A stretch of 64,000 nucleotides of DNA. Origin: Pimelobacter simplex (GTDB lineage Bacteria > Actinomycetota > Actinomycetes > Propionibacteriales > Nocardioidaceae). A program made the position numbers and the translations under genes. Of this stretch, positions 28,014 through 37,764 are shown piece by piece. The notes below the pieces were generated by a model, which saw only the letters and a program-made list of their open reading frames with translations, was not told the origin of the DNA and did no database searches. Where the stretch lies: contig NZ_FOUK01000001.1 of assembly GCF_900114845.1 (NCBI RefSeq), positions 1,466,479-1,530,478 of the forward strand, given 5' to 3'. Position 1 is the stretch's first letter. Each line of letters begins with the position of its first letter.

Positions 28014-29554
28014 CCTCCCTCGCCGACGCCCTCGACGCGCTCGTCGCCGCGGCCCGCAAGGCCGGGCTGGACGAGGCCGCCGCGCGTGCCGAGGGAGAGG
28101 CCGTCGCGGCCACCGTCTCCGAGCGCTCCCGCGGCGCCTTCGTCGACTGGTGCGCCCAGACCGGGCGCGAGCGCTCGGCCGAGGAGCACATGCTCGCCGC
28201 CAAGCGCGGCAACCGGTTCCGCGCCGGCCCGACCCCGCTGATGGCCTCGCTGCTGCTCGCCAAGTCGGCCGAGTCCGCCGACTACGCCGGCGCACTCGCC
28301 GACGTCGCGCTGGCCGGCTCGGCGCTCGGCGAGCCCGGCCCGGACGCCGTCGGCGCCGCCACCACGGTGACCACCGCCCAGCTCGGGGGCTCGCCGGCGT
28401 CCGCCTCGCTGACGCCGTCGTCCGCCGCGCCGGGCGCGTTCGACCTGCCCCCGCGCCAGCCGGTGCCGGGGCTCGGCGACCAGGTGCTCGACCAGGTGCG
28501 CCGGGTCGGAGACCAGGTCCGCCGCCAGCTCGGTGCCCTCAACGGCGCCGCGCCCGGCTCGTCGCCGGTGACCGACGAGCCCGCGGGCGCGGGCGACGCA
28601 CCGCCCGCCGCCGACGGCGTCCAGACCCAGGCGGCCGAACCGGCCACCCCGCCCGCCGAGGAGGCGAAGCCCGACGAGCCGGTCAAGACGGTCGAGGAGC
28701 TCCTCGCCGAGCTCGACGCGCTGATCGGCCTGGCCGACGTGAAGGCCGAGATCCACCGCCAGGCCGCCGTCCTGCGGATCGAGGGGCTGCGCAAGAAGGC
28801 CGGCCTCGAGTCGCCGACCATCACCCGGCACCTCGTCTTCAACGGCAACCCCGGCACCGGCAAGACCACGGTCGCGCGCCTGGTCGCCGGCATCTACCGC
28901 GCCCTCGGGCTGCTCTCCAAGGGACAGCTCGTCGAGGTCGACCGCTCCGAGCTCGTCGCCGGCTACCTCGGCCAGACCGCCGCGAAGACCGTCGAGGTCG
29001 TCAAGTCCGCCGAGGGCGGCGTCCTCTTCATCGACGAGGCCTACTCGCTCTCCGGCGACCAGTACGGCAAGGAGGCGATCGACACCCTCGTCAAGGAGAT
29101 GGAGGACAAGCGCGACGACCTCGTCGTCATCGTCGCCGGCTACCCGCTGCCGATGGCGATCTTCATATCCGAGAACCCCGGCCTCGAGAGCCGCTTCCGC
29201 ACCACCATCGACTTCGCCGACTACACCGACGACGAGCTCGCCGCCATCTTCGCCTCCATGGTCGGCGCCGCCGACTACGACGCCGGCGAGCCGGTCCTGG
29301 CCCGGCTCCGCGAGATCCTCGCCGGTACCGAGCGCGGCCCCTCGTTCGGCAACGCGCGGTTCGTCCGCAACCTCATGGAGGCCGCCATCGGCCACCACGC
29401 CTGGCGCCTGCGCGACATCGCCGAGCCCACCCTCGACGAGCTGCGCACCCTGCTGCCCGAGGACCTCGCCTCCGACACCGACCTCGAGCCGCCCGCCGAG
29501 GTCCCCCCGACCGAGCCGGTCGACCCGTTCCCCGCCCCTGAGGAGGAGTCGTGA
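28010..29554 (+). CDS. CbbX/SpoVK-type AAA+ ATPase
   Basis: 514 aa. Residues 1-235 are a helical/low-complexity N-terminal region. The AAA+ core starts near 240 (VEELLAELDALIGLADVKAEI). Walker A GNPGTGKT is at 279-286, and Walker B GVLFIDEA has its Asp near 342. Sensor and Arg-finger segments (NPGLESRFRTTIDF) are intact. The type matches CbbX, SpoVK and EccA remodelling ATPases. Together with the vWA gene downstream it could form an ATPase/vWA chaperone pair. It overlaps both neighbours by 4 bp. Confidence 0.9.
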   Translation: MTSLADALDALVAAARKAGLDEAAARAEGEAVAATVSERSRGAFVDWCAQTGRERSAEEHMLAAKRGNRFRAGPTPLMASLLLAKSAESADYAGALADVALAGSALGEPGPDAVGAATTVTTAQLGGSPASASLTPSSAAPGAFDLPPRQPVPGLGDQVLDQVRRVGDQVRRQLGALNGAAPGSSPVTDEPAGAGDAPPAADGVQTQAAEPATPPAEEAKPDEPVKTVEELLAELDALIGLADVKAEIHRQAAVLRIEGLRKKAGLESPTITRHLVFNGNPGTGKTTVARLVAGIYRALGLLSKGQLVEVDRSELVAGYLGQTAAKTVEVVKSAEGGVLFIDEAYSLSGDQYGKEAIDTLVKEMEDKRDDLVVIVAGYPLPMAIFISENPGLESRFRTTIDFADYTDDELAAIFASMVGAADYDAGEPVLARLREILAGTERGPSFGNARFVRNLMEAAIGHHAWRLRDIAEPTLDELRTLLPEDLASDTDLEPPAEVPPTEPVDPFPAPEEES

Positions 29555-30837
29555 GCCAGACCGCCACCCCCCAGGCGGCCCCGCCGCCCCCACCGCCGTC
29601 CGCCGCCGTCGCGGCACCGGCCCCGGTGCCGGCCACCACAGCGGTCGCGCAGGCCGAGCCGTCGTACGTCGACACGCCGGCGCTGCTCAACCGCTGGCAG
29701 CTCATCGGGATGAGCGTCGCCATCGTCTTCGGGCTGGTCAGCGCGCTCGTGCAGTTCGTGGGCTGGCAGGCCGACGGGCGGGCGGCGGCCGACACCGAGC
29801 AGCTGCTGCGGGTCCAGGGCATCAAGACCTCCCTGCTCAGCGCCGACGCCACCGCGACCAACGCGTTCCTCCGCGGCGGGCTCGAGGACGCCGCGCAGCG
29901 CACGAAGTACGACGAGGCGATCGAGTCCGTGCTGAAAGGCATCGCCACTGCGGCCGACGCCCAGCCGGCCGACCGCGCCGCGCTGGAACAGCTCAACGTC
30001 AAGGTCACCGACTACACCACCGCCGTCGCCCAGGCCCGCGACAACAACCGGCAGGGCTTCCCGATCGGTGCCGAGTACCTCAGCGGCGCCAGCGTCGCGC
30101 TCCGTGCCGACGGCAACGCGATCCCGATCCTCGATGCGCTGGTGAAGTCCAACCAGCAGCGCGCGGAGGACGCGATGGGAGGCCAGCACCCGTTCTGGCT
30201 GCTGCTCCTCGGCGTCGTCGCGCTCGGCGTGCTCTTCTGGCTCAACCGCGAGCTGGCCCAGCGGTTCCGGCGGCGGATCAACAAGGGCATCGCGATCGCC
30301 GCGCTCATCGTCCTCGGCGTGACGCTGGTGACGGTGGTCGGCGCCTGGATCCGGGACAGCTCCAACGACAGCCTGCGCGAGGGAGAGTTCGCCAAGGCGG
30401 TGGCCGAGGCCGACGCGCGCACCGAGGGCAACGACGCCAAGGCCAACGAGAGCCTCCGGCTGATCAAGCGGGGCTCCGGCACGACCTACGAGGACAACTG
30501 GCAGGCCTCCGCCGACAAGGTGGCCGCGTCCGGAACCAGCTCGCTCAGCGACTGGAAGGCCTACGCCGCGACGCACGCGGACATCAAGAAGCTCGACGAC
30601 GACGGCAACTGGGAGCAGGCGCGCAAGCTCGCCCTCGGGCAGAGCGTCACCGACTTCGGCAAGTTCGACGAGGCAGCCAAGGCGGCCGCGACGAAGAACG
30701 GCGACTCGGCGGCCGAGGACCTGCGCAGCGGGCGGTCGCTCGCGCTCATCCTGAGCGGGCTCACGATCCTGCTCGGCATCGCCGCATCGGTGTTTCTCTC
30801 CCGAGGAATCGGTGAGCGACGGAGGGAGTTCTCATGA
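29551..30837 (+). CDS. glnX: GlnX-like four-TM membrane protein
   Basis: 428 aa. A Pro-rich cytoplasmic N-terminus is followed by membrane segments at about 50-72, 214-232, 247-268 and 397-417. These leave two extracytoplasmic domains (73-213 and 269-396). The gene order membrane protein, GlnH lipoprotein, then PknG matches glnX-glnH-pknG of corynebacteria and mycobacteria. There GlnX passes the amino-acid signal from GlnH across the membrane to PknG. The symbol is assigned mainly on topology and context, not on a sequence motif. It overlaps glnH by 4 bp. Confidence 0.75.
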   Translation: MSQTATPQAAPPPPPPSAAVAAPAPVPATTAVAQAEPSYVDTPALLNRWQLIGMSVAIVFGLVSALVQFVGWQADGRAAADTEQLLRVQGIKTSLLSADATATNAFLRGGLEDAAQRTKYDEAIESVLKGIATAADAQPADRAALEQLNVKVTDYTTAVAQARDNNRQGFPIGAEYLSGASVALRADGNAIPILDALVKSNQQRAEDAMGGQHPFWLLLLGVVALGVLFWLNRELAQRFRRRINKGIAIAALIVLGVTLVTVVGAWIRDSSNDSLREGEFAKAVAEADARTEGNDAKANESLRLIKRGSGTTYEDNWQASADKVAASGTSSLSDWKAYAATHADIKKLDDDGNWEQARKLALGQSVTDFGKFDEAAKAAATKNGDSAAEDLRSGRSLALILSGLTILLGIAASVFLSRGIGERRREFS

Positions 30838-31763
30838 GCCGGTCCCGGACCCTGGCCGCGACCCTGGCTGCCGCAGCCGTCCTGCTCGCCGCCTGCGGGT
30901 ACGACGCGACGCCGGTGCCGAAGGCCCAGCCCGCCGAGCCGAAGGCGGCGTCCTCCTCGGAGCCGGTCCAGTGCGACAACCCCACGCAGTCCTACGCACC
31001 GAGCAACGACCGGGCCAAGGCTGTCGCCGAGCTGAAGAACAAGGGGCGGCTGGTCGTCGGCGTCTCGGGCGACACGTTCCAGATGGGCTTCAGCGACCCG
31101 GTCGACGGTGAGCTCAAGGGCTTCGACATCGAGTTCGCGAAGGCCATCGCCAAGGCGCTGGGGGTGACCCTCGACCTGCGCGTCATCTCGGCCGCCGATC
31201 GCACGGAGCTCCTCAAGAACGGCACCATCGACATGGTGGCGCGCAACATGACAGTCAACTGCGAGCGCTGGGAGCAGGTCGCCTTCTCGTCGGTCTACTA
31301 CAACGCGACCCAGAAGGTCCTGGTCCGCAGGGACCAGGCCGCGAGCTACCAGGGCCCGGAGAGCCTCTCCGGCAAGAAGGTCTGTGCACCCACGGCCACG
31401 ACCAGCCTCGCCCGCATCACCGAGGTCGCACCAGGCGCCGAGCCGGTCGGTGCCAGCAACCACACCGGCTGCCTGATCCTGTTCCAGAAGGGCGACGTCG
31501 ACGCGATCACCGGCGACGACACCGTGCTGGCCGGTCTCGCCGCGCAGGACCCCTACGCGGTCGTGCCTCCCCAGCAGACCAAGCTCTCCGACGAGCCCTA
31601 CGGCCTGGCCTTCAACGAGGACGCCGTCGACCTGGTCCGGTTCGCCAACTCGGTGCTGCAGCAGATGCGCACCGACGGCGAGTGGCAGGACGCCTACGCG
31701 ACCTGGCTGAAGCCCTACCTCAAGGTCGACACCGCGCCACCTGCCCCCGCGTACGGCCGGTGA
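30834..31763 (+). CDS. glnH: GlnH-like amino-acid-binding lipoprotein
   Basis: 309 aa. The lipobox LLAAC gives Cys21 as lipid anchor. The rest is a type II periplasmic-binding fold of the polar amino-acid family: RLVVGVSGDTFQMGF, GELKGFDIEFAKAIA, NGTIDMVARNMT and QMRTDGEWQDAYATWL. No ABC permease or ATPase is adjacent. As in mycobacterial GlnH, the protein probably senses Asp/Glu/Gln for the PknG pathway and does not take part in uptake. The stop overlaps the GTG of the next gene. Confidence 0.88.
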   Translation: MSRSRTLAATLAAAAVLLAACGYDATPVPKAQPAEPKAASSSEPVQCDNPTQSYAPSNDRAKAVAELKNKGRLVVGVSGDTFQMGFSDPVDGELKGFDIEFAKAIAKALGVTLDLRVISAADRTELLKNGTIDMVARNMTVNCERWEQVAFSSVYYNATQKVLVRRDQAASYQGPESLSGKKVCAPTATTSLARITEVAPGAEPVGASNHTGCLILFQKGDVDAITGDDTVLAGLAAQDPYAVVPPQQTKLSDEPYGLAFNEDAVDLVRFANSVLQQMRTDGEWQDAYATWLKPYLKVDTAPPAPAYGR

Positions 31764-32893
31764 CCGTGGACCTGGCCACCATGACCACCACCGCACCCAC
31801 CGCTCCCGGCAAGCTCGGGGACGCGCTGGACCCTGCGGCGATCCAGGCCTACCTCGGCGAGCTCGACACCTGGCTCCGGGTACGACGCTCCGAGCTCGAC
31901 GAGCTCGACCAGGCCGCGCTGGCGGCCGGTCGCGGGGGTGAGCTGGCGGGGGACATGTCGCTGGCGCTGGCGCTGTGGAAGGCGATCTCGGACCGCTACC
32001 AGCTGGTCTTCGCGACCTGGGACGGCGGCCGGGTGCTGCAGCAGGAGCGGGAGCGGATCTCGGCGCTGATCTGGGGCCGGCTCGACGGGGCGACCGAGCT
32101 GCCGGGTGGGCTGGCGGTGTCGCTGCCGGAGGCGGGGCGGCTGTGCGACGCGCTGACCGGGCAGCTGCGGAGCCGGCTGTCGCTGGTGCCGGGTGCCGAC
32201 GCCCAGGCGGCGCGGATCCGGGAGCTGCGGGCGCAGCTGGAGCGGATCCGCGACCAGGTCGGGCTCGAGCCGGCGATCAGCCGCGACGGCGCGATCCAGC
32301 GGCTGGCCGAGCTGATGTCGCGGCTCGAGGGGATCACGGCCAAGGCCGAGCGCGGCGGCGACGTCGGGGGAATGCTCGGGCCGATCGAGACCGAGGCGAC
32401 GACGTTCGAGCGCGACCTCATCGTCGGCAACGCCCGCCGCCGCGACGCGCGCGACCAGGTGATCTCGGCGCGCGAGCTGCGGGCCGACCTCGAAGCGCGG
32501 GAGGCGGCGCTGCAGAAGCTCGCCGAGACCTGCGTGGCGACCGTCGACCCGGCGCCGCGCTACGCCGTCCCGGACGTCGGCGCGCTCGGCCCGGTGCCGG
32601 TGACGCCCGACGCGATCGGCCCCTACCTGCAGCGGCTCGACCGGGTCTCGCAGGCGCTCGAGATCGCCCAGCACGCCTATGCCGCGGCGCTCGAGGAGCA
32701 CCAGCAGCTCGTCGGCCTGCTCGAGGCGTACGTCGCCAAGGCGCGCGCCGCGGGCGTGGCCGACCACCCCGACCTCGCCGCGAGCGAGCAGGCCGCCCGC
32801 GCGGTCCTGGCCCGCTCGCCCGCACCGATGAGCGTCGCCCAGCAGCTCGTCACGACGTACCAGACCTGGTTGATCAAGGAGACCACCCCATGA
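31760..32893 (+). CDS. coiled-coil protein between glnH and pknG
   Basis: 377 aa, almost wholly helical with long Ala/Leu/Glu/Arg heptad-like segments (IRELRAQLERIRDQVGLEP, RELRADLEAREAALQKLAE). No signal peptide, membrane segment or catalytic motif. The GTG at 31760 overlaps the glnH stop (GTGA), and the stop overlaps the pknG ATG (ATGA), so it is tightly coupled to both. I do not recognise the family. By position it may be a scaffold or adaptor for PknG that the mycobacterial operon lacks. Confidence 0.82.
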   Translation: MTVDLATMTTTAPTAPGKLGDALDPAAIQAYLGELDTWLRVRRSELDELDQAALAAGRGGELAGDMSLALALWKAISDRYQLVFATWDGGRVLQQERERISALIWGRLDGATELPGGLAVSLPEAGRLCDALTGQLRSRLSLVPGADAQAARIRELRAQLERIRDQVGLEPAISRDGAIQRLAELMSRLEGITAKAERGGDVGGMLGPIETEATTFERDLIVGNARRRDARDQVISARELRADLEAREAALQKLAETCVATVDPAPRYAVPDVGALGPVPVTPDAIGPYLQRLDRVSQALEIAQHAYAAALEEHQQLVGLLEAYVAKARAAGVADHPDLAASEQAARAVLARSPAPMSVAQQLVTTYQTWLIKETTP

Positions 32894-35325
32894 GCACAGG
32901 TGCCTGCACCCAGCCCGGCTGCACGGGCAGCATCGTCGACGGCTACTGCGACGTCTGCGGCATGCCCGGCACCGGCGGCACGACCAGCCCGGCCGCCGCC
33001 GCCACTCCTGCCGCTCCCGCCAGCACGCCCGCGAGCGCGCTGACCGGCGTCACGGCGAGCACCTCGCCGCGCGCGGTCCCCGCGCCCAACGGCAGCCCCT
33101 GCCAGCAGCCCGGCTGCACCGGCAAGATCCTCGACGGCTACTGCGACGTGTGCGGGACGCCGGCCGTGCCGGGCGCCCGGGTCGCCGAGGCCGCGGCGAT
33201 CGCCGAGTCCCAGCCGCTCTCGGGCCGCGAGGGCACGTCGGCGACGGCGGCCAGCCGGGTCCAGTCCGCGGCGATCGGCTCCAAGCGCGCCGGCGCGAGC
33301 GGGACGTCGTCCACGCGGCGCACCCGCACCGGCTCCCAGCGGATGCGCTCCGCGCGGCTGGGCGCCGGCCTGACCGTCGTCCCGCCCGCCCCGCCGGTCG
33401 ACGCGGCCCGGGCGATCATGGCGAACCCCGAGGTCCCCGAGGAGAAGCGCAGCTGCGCCAAGTGCGGCAACGCGGTGGGCCGCGGCATCGACGGGACGCC
33501 CGGGCGCAGCGAGGGCTTCTGCCCCAACTGCGGCCAGCCGTTCTCGTTCACGCCCAAGCTGAAGCAGGGCGACCTCGTCGCCGGCCAGTACGAGGTGGCG
33601 GGCGCGCTCGCGCACGGCGGCCTCGGCTGGATCTACCTCGGCCGCGACCGCAACGTCTCCAACCGCTGGGTGGTCCTCAAGGGCCTGCTCAACTCCGGTG
33701 ACCCCGACGCGCTGGCGGCGGCGATCGCCGAGCAGCAGTTCCTCGCCCAGGTCGAGCACCCGCTCATCGTCGAGATCTACAACTTCGTCACCCACGACGG
33801 CGCCGGCTACATCGTCATGGAGTACGTCGGCGGCAAGTCGCTCAAGCAGATCCTCAAGGAGCGGATGACCGCCAACGGCGGCGCCTACGACCCGCTGCCG
33901 GTCGACCAGGCGCTCGCCTACATCCTCGAGCTGCTGCCGGCCTTCCAGTACCTGCACGACCTCGGCCTGGTCTACTGCGACTTCAAGCCCGACAACATGA
34001 TCCAGGTCGGCGACGCGATGAAGCTGATCGACCTCGGCGGCGTGCGCCGCATCGACGACGAGGAGTCGGCGATCTACGGCACCGTCGGCTACCAGGCGCC
34101 CGAGGTCGCCGAGGTCGGCCCGTCGGTCGCCTCCGACATCTACACGATCGGCCGCACGCTGCTCGTGCTGTGCATGGAGTTCCGCGGCTACCAGGGCACC
34201 TACCTGCACAGCCTCCCGCCGGTCGACAGCACGCCGCTGTTCCAGCAGAACGACTCGCTCTACCAGCTCATCGCCAAGTGCTGCGCGCCCGACCCGGCCG
34301 ACCGGTTCGCGTCCGTCGACGAGATGCGCACCCAGGTGCTGGGCGTGCTGCGCGAGGTCGTCGCCCGCCGCCGCCAGGGGACGGCGAGCACGTCGGCGGC
34401 CTCGGTGCTCTTCGAGTCGCCCGCCACCGCGCGCCCGATCACCGGCTGGAGCCAGCTGCCCGCCCTGCGCGAGGACACCACCGACGCGCAGTACAGCTGG
34501 CTGAGCACCATCGGGGACGACGACCCGAAGCGCCGCCTCGCCGACCTCGAGTCCGCGCCCGAGGACACCGCCGAGGTCTGGCTGGCCCGGGCCCGCGCGG
34601 CGCTCGACCTCGGTGACCCGGTGCTCGCCAAGGGCCACGCGCAGCGGCTGCTCACCGACGACCCGTGGGAGTGGCGGGCGCTGTGGGTCGAGGGGCTCGC
34701 CGCCGTCCAGGCCGACGACTGGGAGACCGCGAAGGCCTCGTTCAACGCGGTCTACCAGCAGGTCCCCGGCGAGCTCGCGCCCAAGCTGGCGCTGGCGTTC
34801 GCCTGCGAGCGCGGCGGCCTGCCCGAGGTCGCCGAGGGGCTCTACCAGGTGTGCGCCTCGACCGACGCGGCCTACGTCCCGCCCGCGGCCTTCGGCATGG
34901 CCCGGGTCCGCGCCGCGCGCCAGGACACGGTGGGCGCGGTCGCCGCGCTCGACCTGGTCCCGACCACGAGCCGCGGCTACACCGAGAGCCGGCAGCAGAG
35001 GGCCGAGGTGCTGCTCACCGGCGGCGCGCACGACATCACCGTGCTCGACCAGGCGATGCGGACCATCGAGGCGTCGAGCGTCGACCAGCAGACCCGGCAG
35101 CGGTTCACCGTGCGGATCCTCACCGAGGCGCTGCCCGTGGTCAGCCAGCCCGGCGCCCCCGTCCCCGCCGGGACGACGATCGGCGCGGTCACCGCGACCG
35201 AGGCCGGCGTCCGCGACGGGCTCGAGAACGCCCTGCGGCTGCTCGCCCGCGACGCCGTCGACCTCAAGGAGCGGGTGAGCCTGGTCAACCAGGCCAACGC
35301 CGTCCGGAACTGGAGCCTCACGTGA
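32890..35325 (+). CDS. pknG: PknG-type Ser/Thr protein kinase
   Basis: 811 aa. Two zinc-ribbon-like modules open the protein (Cys6/11/20/23 and Cys71/76/85/88, both ending GYCDVCG). A rubredoxin-like domain (Cys189/192, 211/214) precedes the kinase domain, as in M. tuberculosis PknG. The kinase has VVLK (Lys264), a YCDFKPDN catalytic loop (Asp364, non-RD) and DLG at 381-383, as in PknG. The C-terminal third (from ~480) is a helical TPR-like region. Known PknG links amino-acid status to 2-oxoglutarate metabolism by phosphorylating the FHA protein GarA/OdhI. The duplicated N-terminal zinc ribbons are extra relative to mycobacterial PknG. Confidence 0.93.
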   Translation: MSTGACTQPGCTGSIVDGYCDVCGMPGTGGTTSPAAAATPAAPASTPASALTGVTASTSPRAVPAPNGSPCQQPGCTGKILDGYCDVCGTPAVPGARVAEAAAIAESQPLSGREGTSATAASRVQSAAIGSKRAGASGTSSTRRTRTGSQRMRSARLGAGLTVVPPAPPVDAARAIMANPEVPEEKRSCAKCGNAVGRGIDGTPGRSEGFCPNCGQPFSFTPKLKQGDLVAGQYEVAGALAHGGLGWIYLGRDRNVSNRWVVLKGLLNSGDPDALAAAIAEQQFLAQVEHPLIVEIYNFVTHDGAGYIVMEYVGGKSLKQILKERMTANGGAYDPLPVDQALAYILELLPAFQYLHDLGLVYCDFKPDNMIQVGDAMKLIDLGGVRRIDDEESAIYGTVGYQAPEVAEVGPSVASDIYTIGRTLLVLCMEFRGYQGTYLHSLPPVDSTPLFQQNDSLYQLIAKCCAPDPADRFASVDEMRTQVLGVLREVVARRRQGTASTSAASVLFESPATARPITGWSQLPALREDTTDAQYSWLSTIGDDDPKRRLADLESAPEDTAEVWLARARAALDLGDPVLAKGHAQRLLTDDPWEWRALWVEGLAAVQADDWETAKASFNAVYQQVPGELAPKLALAFACERGGLPEVAEGLYQVCASTDAAYVPPAAFGMARVRAARQDTVGAVAALDLVPTTSRGYTESRQQRAEVLLTGGAHDITVLDQAMRTIEASSVDQQTRQRFTVRILTEALPVVSQPGAPVPAGTTIGAVTATEAGVRDGLENALRLLARDAVDLKERVSLVNQANAVRNWSLT

Positions 35326-36482
35326 CCTGTCCCTCCTGCGGAGCGGCGCTCGCGCCGGGCGCGCGCTTCTGCGAGAGCTGCGGTGCCCCCGTCGGGACGA
35401 CGGCGCCCGGGCCGGCCCCGGTCGCGGCGACGTCCGGGGACCACCCGCTCGGCGACGCGCCGATCAGTGCGCCGACCCGCAAGCCGGCCGGCACGCTGCC
35501 CGACCCGCCGGCGCCCGCGGGCCGCCGTCCCTGCACCGAGTGCGGGGGAGAGGTCGGCGCCGACCTCTACTGCCTCGAGTGCGGCACCAAGGCACCGAGC
35601 GAGCGCGACCACTTCGAGGAGCACCCCGCGTCCTGGGTGGCCGGCGTGTGCGACAAGGCGGTCCGGAAGAACCGCAACGAGGACGCCATGGCGCTCCTCG
35701 CGGGCGCCGAGCCGGGCTCGCGCGCGGTCCTCATCGTGATGGACGGCGTCTCGAACTCCATCGACTCCGACGTCGCCTCGCTGGCCGGTGCCCGCGCGGC
35801 GCGCGAGGTGCTGCGGGTACCGCTGCCGTCGGGGATGGGGACGCCCGAGAGCCGCGACGCCGCCGTCCGCAAGGTGCTGACGGCGGCCGTGGCCGCGGCC
35901 AACACCGCGATCGTCGCCGTCACCGACCCCGACTCGCCCAACCCGGCGTCGGCGACCTTCACCGCCGCCGTTCTCGAGGGCCGCCGGATCACCTGGGCCA
36001 ACGTGGGCGACTCCCGCTCGTACTGGCTGCCCGACGCCGGCCGGCCGGTCCAGCTGACCACCGACGACTCGCTCGCCCAGGCCCAGATCGCCGACGGCAT
36101 CGCCCGCGAGGTGGCCGAGTCCGGGCCGCAGGCGCACGCCATCACCAAGTGGCTGGGCCGCGACGCCGAGGACCTCACGCCGACCGTCGGCAGCCTCGAG
36201 GTCACCGAGCCCGGCTGGCTGCTCGCCTGCTCTGACGGGCTGTGGAACTACGCGTCCACGCCCGAGGAGATGCACGCTCAGGTCCGCGCCGCGGCGACGG
36301 CGGACCCGGCCGGCCCGGCCGACCCGGCCGCGCTCGCGCTGGCCCTCGTCGCCTTCGCCAATGCTGCCGGCGGCCACGACAACATCACCGCCGCCGTCGC
36401 CCGGGTCGATCTCGGGCAGAATGACCAGACCCCGACGCCCGCGCCCGCGGGCACCTCAGGAGGAGAGCCGAGCGATGGCTGA
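35322..36482 (+). CDS. PP2C-family protein phosphatase with N-terminal zinc ribbons
   Basis: 386 aa. Two CxxC zinc-ribbon pairs start the protein: CPSCG...FCESCG (residues 3-22) and CTECG...YCLECG (~69-87). The PP2C domain follows, with NEDA, the metal-binding VMDGVSNS (Asp141), NVGDSRSYWL, a SDGLWNY segment and a final GGHDNITAAV. All metal-ligand Asp residues expected for activity seem present. It lies directly after pknG with a GTGA overlap, so it is the likely antagonist of that kinase. Confidence 0.92.
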   Translation: MTCPSCGAALAPGARFCESCGAPVGTTAPGPAPVAATSGDHPLGDAPISAPTRKPAGTLPDPPAPAGRRPCTECGGEVGADLYCLECGTKAPSERDHFEEHPASWVAGVCDKAVRKNRNEDAMALLAGAEPGSRAVLIVMDGVSNSIDSDVASLAGARAAREVLRVPLPSGMGTPESRDAAVRKVLTAAVAAANTAIVAVTDPDSPNPASATFTAAVLEGRRITWANVGDSRSYWLPDAGRPVQLTTDDSLAQAQIADGIAREVAESGPQAHAITKWLGRDAEDLTPTVGSLEVTEPGWLLACSDGLWNYASTPEEMHAQVRAAATADPAGPADPAALALALVAFANAAGGHDNITAAVARVDLGQNDQTPTPAPAGTSGGEPSDG

Positions 36483-37764
36483 GTTCAGCGCCGCCGTCTA
36501 CCAGAACGAGTTCCTGCCCGACGGCGGAACCGACGTCAACGCGATCGTCACGATCACCTGCCAGGGCGCCGGCACCGCCGGCCAGTCCGGGGCGGGCAGC
36601 GCGGGCGAGATCATCATCGTCGACACGTCCGGCTCGATGGGCCCGTCGACGATGGCCGCCGCCAAGGAGGCCGCCCAGGCCGCCCTGGCCGAGATCGTCG
36701 ACGGCACCTACTTCGCCGTGATCGCCGGCGCCGACCGCGCCATGCTGGCCTACCCCCAGGTCTCCAGCGGCCCGGGCATGGTCCGGATGGACGCCCGCAC
36801 CCGGCAGGAGGCCGCGGCCGCCATCGGCCGCTTCGTCGGCAGCGGCGGCACCGCGATCAGCACCTGGCTCGACCTGGCCGGCCAGCTCTTCGGCTCCGTC
36901 GCCGAGGTCACCCAGCGGCACGTGCTGCTGCTCACCGACGGCGAGAACCGGGAGCGTCCGGGCCGCCTCGACGACGCGATCAACCGCGCCACCGGCTACT
37001 TCCAGGCCGACTGCCGCGGCGCCGGCACCGACTGGCAGGTCGCCGAGATCCGCCGGATCGCCCAGGCCCTGCTCGGCACCGTCGACATCATCCCGCGCCC
37101 CGCGGAGATGAAGGCGCAGTTCGAGGAGATCATGCGCAACGCCATGTCCCGCGGCGTCGCCGACGCCTCGCTGCGGGTGTGGACGCCGCAGGGCGCCGAG
37201 GTGCTCTTCGTGCGCCAGGTCTCGCCCACGGTCGAGGACCTCACCAACCGGCGGACGCCGGTCAACCCGCTCACCGGCGACTACCCCACGGGGGCGTGGT
37301 CCGACGAGTCGCGCGACTACCACGTCGCGATCCGGGTGCCGGCCAAGGCGATCGGCCAGGAGCAGCTCGCCGCGCGCGTCCAGCTCGCCCTCGGCAGCGA
37401 CGTCGTCACCCAGGCGCTGGTCAAGGCGACCTGGTCGGGCAACTCCGAGCTCACCACCCGGATCGACCAGCAGGTCGCCCACTACACCGGCCAGGCCGAG
37501 CTCGCCCAGATGATCCAGGAGGGCCTGGCCGCCAAGGCCGCCGGCGACGAGGCGACGGCGACCACCAAGCTCGGCCGTGCCGTCCAGCTCGCGGCCGAGA
37601 CCGGCAACGACGAGGCGACGTCCAAGCTGCGCAAGGTCGTCGACGTCGACAGCGAGGAGACCGGCACCGTCCGGCTCAAGCGTGCCGTCGACAAGGCCGA
37701 CGAGATGGCGCTCGACACCGCCTCCACCAAGACCACGAGGATCCGCAAGGAGCCCACCTCATGA
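36475..37764 (+). CDS. vWA-domain protein of the PknG cluster
   Basis: 429 aa. A beta-strand leader (FSAAVYQNEFLPDGGTDV) precedes a vWA domain with an intact MIDAS motif DTSGSMG (residues 50-56) and later TDGEN. The C-terminal ~200 residues are a beta domain and then a helical segment with Ala/Lys/Glu repeats. AGGAGGAG lies seven bases before the ATG, inside the PP2C gene, and the ORFs overlap by 8 bp. A vWA, PP2C and kinase set resembles the TerY-P triad described for Ter systems. Confidence 0.88.
   Translation: MAEFSAAVYQNEFLPDGGTDVNAIVTITCQGAGTAGQSGAGSAGEIIIVDTSGSMGPSTMAAAKEAAQAALAEIVDGTYFAVIAGADRAMLAYPQVSSGPGMVRMDARTRQEAAAAIGRFVGSGGTAISTWLDLAGQLFGSVAEVTQRHVLLLTDGENRERPGRLDDAINRATGYFQADCRGAGTDWQVAEIRRIAQALLGTVDIIPRPAEMKAQFEEIMRNAMSRGVADASLRVWTPQGAEVLFVRQVSPTVEDLTNRRTPVNPLTGDYPTGAWSDESRDYHVAIRVPAKAIGQEQLAARVQLALGSDVVTQALVKATWSGNSELTTRIDQQVAHYTGQAELAQMIQEGLAAKAAGDEATATTKLGRAVQLAAETGNDEATSKLRKVVDVDSEETGTVRLKRAVDKADEMALDTASTKTTRIRKEPTS

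Noticed and set aside
33000..33070. Ala/Pro/Thr-rich repeats in the PknG N-terminus as a possible CRISPR or tandem array
   Set aside because: It is coding low complexity between the two zinc ribbons, with no regular spacer pattern.
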